A stretch of 12,611 nucleotides of DNA from Pseudomonadota bacterium (GTDB lineage Bacteria > Pseudomonadota > Alphaproteobacteria > UBA8366 > JADFVY01), in the NCBI GenBank assembly GCA_015222795.1, contig JADFVY010000119.1, positions 1-12,611 on the forward strand, in the 5' to 3' direction. Positions 7,802-12,611 of the stretch are shown piece by piece (position 1 is the stretch's first letter; the number at the start of each line of letters is the position of its first letter). Both the position numbers and the translations under genes were made by a program. Below the pieces are notes generated by a model. The model was not told where the DNA came from and made no database searches. It was given only the letters and a program-made list of their open reading frames with translations.

Positions 7802-9019
7802 TCAGCGCTCCACCAACTGGACGCGTTTATTATAAATATTCAGCAGCCAGGAAATGGTCAGGCTGACGAACATGTAAAAGGCCATGGTCATGCCGACGAT
7901 CTCAATCGCATGGCCGACCTGGTTCAACGATGTTTGCATAAACACGGCGACAAGATCGGGATAGCCGATGGCAATGGCCAGCGACGAATTCTTGACCACG
8001 TTCATCCACAGGCTGATCATTGGCGGAACGATGGCCGGCATCGCCTGGGGAACAACCACAAGCGACAATACCCGCTTTTCCCTCAGGCCAATTGCCCGCG
8101 CGGCATCATGCTGTCCCGTGCTTACCGACAAGATGCCGGCGCGCACGGCTTCGGCCAGATGGGCAGCGTGATATATAGTCAAAGCGACAAAAAGTGCCAG
8201 AAAAGCAGGAGGCAGGGTAGCGCCGCCAACGAAGTTGAACCCCTCAAACGTCGGAATATCCCAGCCGACTGGCGACCCCGTCATTAAGAAAACCGTTCCC
8301 GGCAGCAAGATAATCAACGCAGCCGATGGCATGAAGATCGGAACGACCTGCCCTGTTTTATCCTGGCGTTTATGGGCCCACCGTTTGAATACAAGGACGC
8401 CGGCGACCGCGATGACAAGGGCTAGTTCACTCATCCAGAGCAGATCTCCCGGCACCGGCCATGGCGTGTAAAGCCCTCGATTATTGAGCAATACAGCCCC
8501 CGAGCCAGCGGACAGATCGAGGCTGTTGCGGACCTTGGGCAGCAGGGAGAAAATCCCGGTATACCAGAATATAATCTGTATCAACAAAGGCGTGTTGCGA
8601 AAGATTTCCACAAAGCTCAACGCCACTTTGGCAACCAGCCAGTTACTGGAAAGTCTCAAAATACCGACGGTAAATCCAAGCACGGTCGACGCAATAATGG
8701 CCAACGCCGATATATAGAGTGTATTGAGAACGCCAATCAGGAAAATGTCCCCGTACGTTCCAATTCCGACCGTGTAATCCATGAACCTGAAGTCGATGTC
8801 GAACCCGGCTTCAACCCCCAGAAACCTGAATCCGGACTTCATCCCGCGCACTTCAAGGTTATGCGCCGTGGTGGCATAAAGATACCAGCCGATCCAGCCG
8901 ACAATTCCTGCCGTCAATAACTGATAGAAAATCGAGCGGACACGCTCATCGTGGAAGAAATCAAATTTTTCTTTTGTTTTAACATGTTCGGATTTCTTGA
9001 GACTGTCACCGATCGTCAA
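7802..9019 (-). CDS. aapQ: AapQ, general L-amino acid ABC transporter permease
   Basis: This 405-aa inner-membrane permease is close to the roughly 400 aa of known AapQ. It has an N-terminal TM around 31-50, then the family stretch FSFRFL-like GFRFLGVEAGFDI, and the transport domain with VEIFRNTPLLIQIIFWY (137-153). The EAA loop is EAVRAGILSVSTGQHDAARAIGL (290-312), followed by RVLSLVVVPQAMPAIVPP. The start is read as TTG at 9019, because no ATG occurs until residue 60 and a good ribosome site (GAGGGGAA, 9033-9026) lies 6 nt upstream. A TTG start with three stem-loops between it and aapJ may keep permease levels below those of the binding protein; this is inference. Confidence 0.94.
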   Translation of the reverse strand: MTIGDSLKKSEHVKTKEKFDFFHDERVRSIFYQLLTAGIVGWIGWYLYATTAHNLEVRGMKSGFRFLGVEAGFDIDFRFMDYTVGIGTYGDIFLIGVLNTLYISALAIIASTVLGFTVGILRLSSNWLVAKVALSFVEIFRNTPLLIQIIFWYTGIFSLLPKVRNSLDLSAGSGAVLLNNRGLYTPWPVPGDLLWMSELALVIAVAGVLVFKRWAHKRQDKTGQVVPIFMPSAALIILLPGTVFLMTGSPVGWDIPTFEGFNFVGGATLPPAFLALFVALTIYHAAHLAEAVRAGILSVSTGQHDAARAIGLREKRVLSLVVVPQAMPAIVPPMISLWMNVVKNSSLAIAIGYPDLVAVFMQTSLNQVGHAIEIVGMTMAFYMFVSLTISWLLNIYNKRVQLVER

Positions 9020-9034
9020 GATATCTTCCCCTCG

Positions 9035-9127
9035 GCAATAATTCTTATTGCGGCGCTAATTGCCGGCGCCAAACCAATCTGGAATTGATCTGGCGCCGGC
9101 TGATGACGCCAGCGGTTAAACCGCTGG
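9035..9127 (-). promoter_or_regulatory. Three stem-loops in the aapJ-aapQ spacer
   Basis: The 116-bp gap between aapJ and aapQ holds three stem-loops. In transcription order: 9127-9109 (9-bp stem CCAGCGGTT/AACCGCTGG around one base), 9100-9062 (10-bp perfect stem GCCGGCGCCA/TGGCGCCGGC, 19-nt loop), and 9051-9035 (7-bp stem GCAATAA/TTATTGC, 3-nt loop). No T-run follows the GC-rich stems. In binding-protein-dependent transporter operons, hairpins after the binding-protein gene are known to stabilise its mRNA or partly terminate, giving an excess of binding protein. That role is inferred here. Confidence 0.7.
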
Positions 9128-9135
9128 AACTGGTT

Positions 9136-10179
9136 TTAGCGCATGGGCGGGGAATACATCAGACCGCCATTGGTCCAAAGGGCATTGTTCGTTCCTTTAC
9201 GAGCAATGCCGATACCCAATTTACCACCACCCATATAGGCTTCATAGTTTTGACCATAATTGCCGACATGTTTAATGATGTTATAGGCCCAATCCTTGGT
9301 AAGCCCCAATCCTTCGTGAAGGTTTCCCTCGACGCCAAGCATGCGGCGAATGTTCACATCTTCCGAATTGGCGCGCATATCATCGACATTTACACTGTTA
9401 ACACCAAGTTCCTCGGCGTTGATCATGGCAAACATTGTCCAGGAGACAATGTCTCTCCACTGACTGTCGCCATGTCTCACCGCGGGAGCCAAAGGCTCTT
9501 TTGAGATGGTTTCAGGCAGAATGATGTGGTCGGCGGGAACCGGGAATGCAGCCAGATTGCCGGCCATCGATGACTTGTCGCCGGTTGTCGAATCGCAACC
9601 GCCGTTCAGGTAAGTTTCGTCACGGACATTGTAATCCTCGAAAGTCACCGCCTTGATGCCAAGATTGTTGACGCGGCTGTAATCCGCAAGATTGAGTTCG
9701 GTTGTCGTTCCGCTTGTCACGCATACCCTGGCGCCCTTCAATTGAAGTGCACTGGTGATGCCACTGTCCTTACGAACCGTGAAACCCTGTCCATCGTAGA
9801 AATTGGGTTGCAGAAAATCCAGGCCAAGCTGGGTGTCGCGTGACATTGTCCAGGTAGCGGTCCGCGATAAAAGATCAGACTCGCCATTGGCCAGTGCGGT
9901 AAACCGCAATTGACTGCTGACCGATTGAATTTCCAGTTTACCCGGGTCACCGAAAATAGCGGCTGCAACGGCGCGACATGTCTGCACGTCAAGGCCATAC
10001 CAGTTGCCATTGGCGTCAAGATTATAATAGCCGGCTGAAGGCGGGCCGACCTGGCAACGTACATGGCCGCGTTTTTTGACGATCTCCAGCGTACTTTCCG
10101 CCGCCGAAGCAGTGGTTGCACCGGAAACTACCATTATGGCAGCCGCCGCAATCGATGTGAGTGATGTAGTGAATTTCAT
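9136..10179 (-). CDS. aapJ: AapJ, periplasmic general L-amino acid-binding protein
   Basis: This 347-aa solute-binding protein (SBP family 3) catches amino acids in the periplasm and passes them to AapQM. It has a Sec signal peptide with a hydrophobic run at 9-20 and probable cleavage after ASA at residue 26. Family motifs follow: VKKRGHVRCQVGPPSAGYY, WYGLDVQTCRAVAAA, RFTALANGESDLLSRTATWT and the C-terminal GGLMYSPPMR, all typical of AapJ. The start has AGGGAGA at 10194-10188, 8 nt upstream. It is the first gene of the aapJQMP operon. The upstream 324 bp separate it from the lysR gene on the same strand, so it probably has its own promoter. A weak candidate is TATAAG (10208-10203) with TTTCCG (10230-10225) 16 nt before it. 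Confidence 0.96.
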   Translation of the reverse strand: MKFTTSLTSIAAAAIMVVSGATTASAAESTLEIVKKRGHVRCQVGPPSAGYYNLDANGNWYGLDVQTCRAVAAAIFGDPGKLEIQSVSSQLRFTALANGESDLLSRTATWTMSRDTQLGLDFLQPNFYDGQGFTVRKDSGITSALQLKGARVCVTSGTTTELNLADYSRVNNLGIKAVTFEDYNVRDETYLNGGCDSTTGDKSSMAGNLAAFPVPADHIILPETISKEPLAPAVRHGDSQWRDIVSWTMFAMINAEELGVNSVNVDDMRANSEDVNIRRMLGVEGNLHEGLGLTKDWAYNIIKHVGNYGQNYEAYMGGGKLGIGIARKGTNNALWTNGGLMYSPPMR

Positions 10180-10339
10180 TAAACTGTTCTCCCTGTGGTT
10201 AACTTATAATTCTTTACATGGCTGCGGAAAGAAACCCGCAATACTGTAGTCGGACAGTGACCCAGCATTGCCCTCCCCGGACATTTCAACACCTTGTTTT
10301 AACCCTATGGTGAGTACGGAAAACGAGTCTAATGCCTTT

Positions 10340-10380
10340 ACCAGTCCAGGTCATGCAATAATTGCATGACCTGGACTGGT
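10340..10380. repeat. 41-bp perfect palindrome upstream of aapJ
   Basis: The arms 10340-10359 and 10361-10380 are perfect 20-bp inverted copies (left arm ACCAGTCCAGGTCATGCAAT) around a single A at 10360. It lies 160 bp upstream of aapJ and 120 bp after lysR, in the 324-bp gene-free stretch 10180-10503. There is no T-run on either side, so it is a poor intrinsic terminator. It could be an operator, a cruciform, a structured 3' end of the lysR message, or a scar of a mobile element. Confidence 0.85.
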
Positions 10381-10422
10381 TGTTGCGATCATGTATTGAT
10401 TTGATGGTGCCTGAAATGTGTT

Positions 10423-10481
10423 ATACCAAGGAGCGTTGATAAAGCCCCATCAAATGAGTCTTTATCAACGCTCCTTGGTAT
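10423..10481. repeat. 22-bp perfect inverted repeat with 15-nt loop, between aapJ and lysR
   Basis: The arms 10423-10444 and 10460-10481 are perfect inverted copies (ATACCAAGGAGCGTTGATAAAG), with loop 10445-10459. It begins 22 bp after the lysR stop in the lysR direction and could act as its 3' stem-loop. No T-run follows on the minus strand. The rest of 10180-10503 shows only the 41-bp palindrome and the likely aapJ leader. Confidence 0.85.
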
Positions 10482-10503
10482 TACGAGGCGGCGAGCTTTG
10501 GTA

Positions 10504-11421
10504 TCAGCTGAACTCCGGTTTATTTGCCTCTTGCTGCAACAAAATCTGCCAGAATTTTTCAGTGCCGGGCACGGAATTCAGCTTGTAGCGATAAACCACG
10601 ATGTTCACCGAGATATCATCGTCCGCGGTTGCAGCCCGCACGAGTGCTCCGGATTTAAGATCGTTGGCGACAATAGATTTTGGAATCCAGGCGACACCAT
10701 AGCCCTTGAGAACCATCTCCCTGATCGCCGCGGCGGTGGAGGATTCATAAACGGGCACAAAATTCAGATCACTAAATCGAATCTCCAGATGATGTCTGAC
10801 TGGCCAGACCTGTGGGTTGGAATAGGTATGCAAGTAAGGAATCGAGCTGCCGGGACTGATGGTAGGAAGCCAGTATTCAGGTTTGCCGTTTTTATCCGGA
10901 TTAACAACGGGTACAAGCGTCTCGGTTCCCAATTGTAGCGAGCAAAACTTCGCTGTGTCATTCAAAATTGCGCCGGAAGGATCTTCGTAGCCAATAAAAA
11001 AATCGATTTGTCCTTCTTCCAGGGCGCTAAGGTATTGACCAACACTGCCATACCCGCTCCTGACACTGAATGTTTCAGTTTCGGTAAGCGATTGAAGTTC
11101 ATTCAACCATCCAGGAACAAAAAATTGTGCCAAAGTGCTTAATGTCGAAATCCGGATTTTTTCCTTTTTTCCATTGATATCACTGCGTGACTGATTTGCG
11201 AGGCGGGCAATTTCCTGAGCCACTGGCTTAAAAATCTCTCCAGCCTCGGTTAATCTGGCCGGTTGACTGGAACGGTCGATAAGTTTTGCTCCAACCCAGT
11301 TTTCCAGCGATTTAAGACGCCGGCTGAATGCTGGCTGGGAAACGCAACGATTTTCAGAGGAAATTCTGAAATTTCCAGTTTCGCAAAGCGAAAGAAAATC
11401 CTCTAGCCACTTGAGTTCCAT
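10504..11421 (-). CDS. LysR-family transcriptional regulator, HypT/YjiE-like
   Basis: This 305-aa protein has normal LysR length. The N-terminal helix-turn-helix (residues 1-60) reads ELKWLEDFLSL, VSQPAFSRRLKSLENWVGAKLIDR and RLTEAGEIF. The effector domain ends with KGYGVAWIPKSIVANDLKSGALV. The start MELKWLEDFL and the C-terminal layout resemble E. coli HypT (YjiE), a hypochlorite-responsive LysR protein; this is a comparison from memory. I start it at 11421; a frame open further upstream to 11484 would add 21 residues without family character, and the ribosome site here is weak. It lies upstream of aapJ on the same strand, so it may regulate the aap genes. This is inference, since LysR proteins more often control divergent targets. 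It is AT-richer (about 47% GC in a sampled 60 nt) than the flanking genes. Confidence 0.92.
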   Translation of the reverse strand: MELKWLEDFLSLCETGNFRISSENRCVSQPAFSRRLKSLENWVGAKLIDRSSQPARLTEAGEIFKPVAQEIARLANQSRSDINGKKEKIRISTLSTLAQFFVPGWLNELQSLTETETFSVRSGYGSVGQYLSALEEGQIDFFIGYEDPSGAILNDTAKFCSLQLGTETLVPVVNPDKNGKPEYWLPTISPGSSIPYLHTYSNPQVWPVRHHLEIRFSDLNFVPVYESSTAAAIREMVLKGYGVAWIPKSIVANDLKSGALVRAATADDDISVNIVVYRYKLNSVPGTEKFWQILLQQEANKPEFS

Positions 11422-11613
11422 AGCAATTATCCGCTTGAAGCAACATGGTAATGGTATAAGCCAAAAACCCGAGCATCGTACCACAGTAGAAGGATTTTCG
11501 CCTGTTTGGTACTGTAGATTAAATCGAAATCAGTGGCCGCTTTGTGCCGAAATGCGCACGATTGGCCTCGTAACGGATTGAAACACAACAAAGCCCATTC
11601 CTCCACCCCGCGG
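11422..11613. other. Gene-free stretch upstream of lysR
   Basis: No gene is seen here. An inverted pair GTACCA (11478-11483) and TGGTAC (11507-11512), centred near 11495, lies 57-91 bp upstream of the lysR start and could be a regulator-binding site. It probably contains the lysR promoter, but no convincing -35/-10 pair was found. The region turns sharply GC-rich after about 11600. Confidence 0.35.
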
Positions 11614-11860
11614 CCGGCGCTTGAGGGAACAACAAGCAAACCCGCCCCCCAACCGGGGCGGCAAGCGCGACCGCGCGTCCGAGCTTATGCGAGGAGCCAA
11701 GGGCGCGGATGCGCCCGCCCGGCGCCTGAGGGAACAACAAAAAACAGAAGCGGGCAGCCTCTCCCGCGACAAGCCCGCGACCGCGGGCCGCGCATCGTTG
11801 CGCGAGCCAAGCGGGCGGAGGCCCGCGCCCGGCACCTGAGGGCGCACAAACAAACCGAAC
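11614..11860. repeat. GC-rich repeat cluster, two structured units plus partial copies
   Basis: A block ending GGCGCCTGAGGGAACAACAA recurs at 11616, 11721 and, diverged, 11831, a period of about 105-110 nt. Each of the two full units carries four stem-loops in the same order. Unit A: 11642-11661, 11665-11676, 11679-11694, 11701-11716. Unit B: 11750-11767, 11773-11788, 11789-11804, 11811-11826. The second stem-loop has a GACC loop in both. The fourth is preceded by AGCCAA in both and has GGAT or GGAG loops. The stem sequences differ (GGGCGC/GCGCCC against GCGGGC/GCCCGC) while pairing is kept. Open frames on both strands here have biased Arg/Pro/Gly/Ala content and no family features, so I take the region as non-coding. 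Sense strand unknown. Confidence 0.75.
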
Positions 11861-11967
11861 CAAACCGGAAATCCCGTGAGTACCCTCCAAACAGCCTGCC
11901 CTCCGAAGCCCCGACGCGGGAGGGTTCCCCCTTGCGCCGATGCCCGCCTGCGGGCAGAATGTGCCCC

Positions 11968-12156
11968 ATGACTCGACTTATCCTTGCGCTTTGCGCGCTC
12001 GCCCTTGCCACCGCCGCATCCGCGTCGGCGGCGGAGGAAACCATCACCGGCAAGCCCATTGCGCTCGACGGCTATACGCTCCGGTTTGTCATTCTCGACG
12101 GCTACGCCATTGCCGAGACTTACGCCCGCAAGGAAAAATCGGTCGCTGGGCGCTGA
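11968..12156 (+). CDS. Small secreted protein, possibly a decayed thermonuclease (SNase) gene
   Basis: It encodes 62 aa. Residues 1-21 (MTRLILALCALALATAASASA) form a clear Sec signal peptide with probable cleavage after ASA. The mature part is only about 41 residues: AEETITGKPIALDGYTLRF, then VILDGYAIAETYARKEKSVAGR. The first piece resembles the start of SNase-like nucleases (ITGKPxxxDGDTLRF, but Tyr replaces the catalytic-region Asp). The second resembles their C-terminal 'GYAIA-Y-R' segment. It could be a nuclease that lost its middle and catalytic Arg/Glu residues, and it would be inactive. A second in-frame ATG lies at 11959; the ribosome site is weak for both. The frame also runs back through the repeat cluster to 11533, but that part is not protein-like. 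It is 17 bp upstream of the next gene. Confidence 0.5.
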   Translation: MTRLILALCALALATAASASAAEETITGKPIALDGYTLRFVILDGYAIAETYARKEKSVAGR

Positions 12157-12173
12157 TTTACAGGGAATAGCGG

Positions 12174-12611
12174 ATGGCTGACAGCAAACCGGATAAAGGG
12201 CAACGGACCGACTGGGTCCTTGTCATTGCGATTGCCGCAATCGCTTTTTTGATCCTGTTGTCGCTGATCTGGCAGGTGACGGATTTCATTGCCGATGGCC
12301 GACTCAATTTCCTCATACCCTGGCAGACGGCAATCGCCGCATTGATCGGTTTCGCCGGCCTGATCGTCACGACCATAGCGGGCTTTTACTTCGCCAACCG
12401 CCAGCGAAAAGAGGACGCCAGACTGGCCCGGAAATCCCGCGAACATCAAGCCAAGCTCGATCGGGAACGCGACGACCGCCTGCGGGAGGAGGAGGCCCGC
12501 GCGCTGGCGGCGGCACTTGCCGCCGAGTTCGGCCTTATCGTGCGGGAACTCGATTTCTATTATAGCCAGATACAAACCATCGCTAAGGCAGCGCCGGAAA
12601 ACGCAAAGCAC
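12174..12611 (+). CDS. Two-TM membrane protein with coiled coil, 3'-truncated by window end
   Basis: The frame is open for 146 codons to the last base. The start ATG at 12174 has AGGGA (12162-12166) 7 nt upstream. Residues 14-35 (VLVIAIAAIAFLILL core) and 51-73 (AIAALIGFAGLIVTTIAG core) are membrane helices joined by a short loop. From about 76 to 128 there is a highly charged Arg/Glu/Lys/Ala helix (RQRKEDARLARKSREHQ...) that should form a coiled coil. It is followed by the start of another domain (AALAAEFGLIVRELDFYYSQI). The order suggests a hairpin anchor with a cytoplasmic coiled-coil part. I do not recognise a named family. GC content is high (75% in a sampled 60 nt), like the native flank. 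It may be co-transcribed with the small secreted gene upstream. Confidence 0.75.
   Translation, partial: MADSKPDKGQRTDWVLVIAIAAIAFLILLSLIWQVTDFIADGRLNFLIPWQTAIAALIGFAGLIVTTIAGFYFANRQRKEDARLARKSREHQAKLDRERDDRLREEEARALAAALAAEFGLIVRELDFYYSQIQTIAKAAPENAKH

Noticed and set aside
11575..11584. GGATTGAAAC, which resembles the 3' end of many CRISPR repeats
   Set aside because: Only one copy is present, with no regularly spaced repeats or cas genes in the window.
11533..11967. Long open plus-strand frame leading into the small secreted protein, and overlapping minus-strand frames
   Set aside because: Composition is Arg/Pro/Ala-rich and low in family character, it runs over structured repeats, and the signal peptide only begins at 11968.
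12120..12611. 163-codon minus-strand open frame at the right end
   Set aside because: It lies opposite the two-TM coiled-coil gene, which has a good ribosome site, membrane helices and a coherent coiled coil.

Overview
The window looks like a piece of a GC-rich alphaproteobacterial chromosome, perhaps Rhodospirillales. This is inferred from the complete aapJQMP general amino-acid transporter operon, the high GC of the flanking genes and the style of the phenylacetate genes; no rRNA or other taxonomic marker is present.

Left part (1-4374, plus strand): an aromatic-degradation module. It opens inside a xanthine-dehydrogenase-family molybdopterin subunit. That gene overlaps paaI (hydroxyphenylacetyl-CoA thioesterase) by ATGA. 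After a 252-bp fold-back element comes paaK (phenylacetate-CoA ligase). PaaK activates phenylacetate to its CoA ester and PaaI is thought to rescue CoA from dead-end ring intermediates. The molybdenum enzyme may oxidise or hydroxylate a related aromatic or aldehyde, but its substrate cannot be read from the sequence. A short degraded stretch (about 4411-4633) follows.

Middle part (4692-11421, minus strand): read in the direction of transcription, a HypT/YjiE-like LysR regulator, a 324-bp spacer with two perfect inverted repeats, aapJ (periplasmic binding protein), a spacer with three stem-loops, aapQ and aapM (permeases), aapP (ATPase), and a PHP-domain metallohydrolase of the CehA/McbA type. 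Together these make an ABC importer for L-amino acids with a hydrolase attached to the end of the operon. Hand-counted 60-nt samples give about 47-52% GC here, against about 73-75% at both ends of the window.

Right part (11422-12611, plus strand): a non-coding GC-rich region with two diverged copies of a roughly 105-110-nt unit. Each copy forms four stem-loops, and the stems differ in sequence between copies while pairing is kept. Then follow a 62-aa secreted protein, possibly a decayed thermonuclease, and a two-TM coiled-coil membrane protein cut off by the window end.

The items most worth a second look are the covarying hairpin repeats (11614-11860), the 41-bp perfect palindrome (10340-10380) with its neighbouring 22-bp inverted repeat, the fold-back element inside the paa module, and the PHP hydrolase joined to the aap operon. 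No clearly new defence or mobile system is visible.
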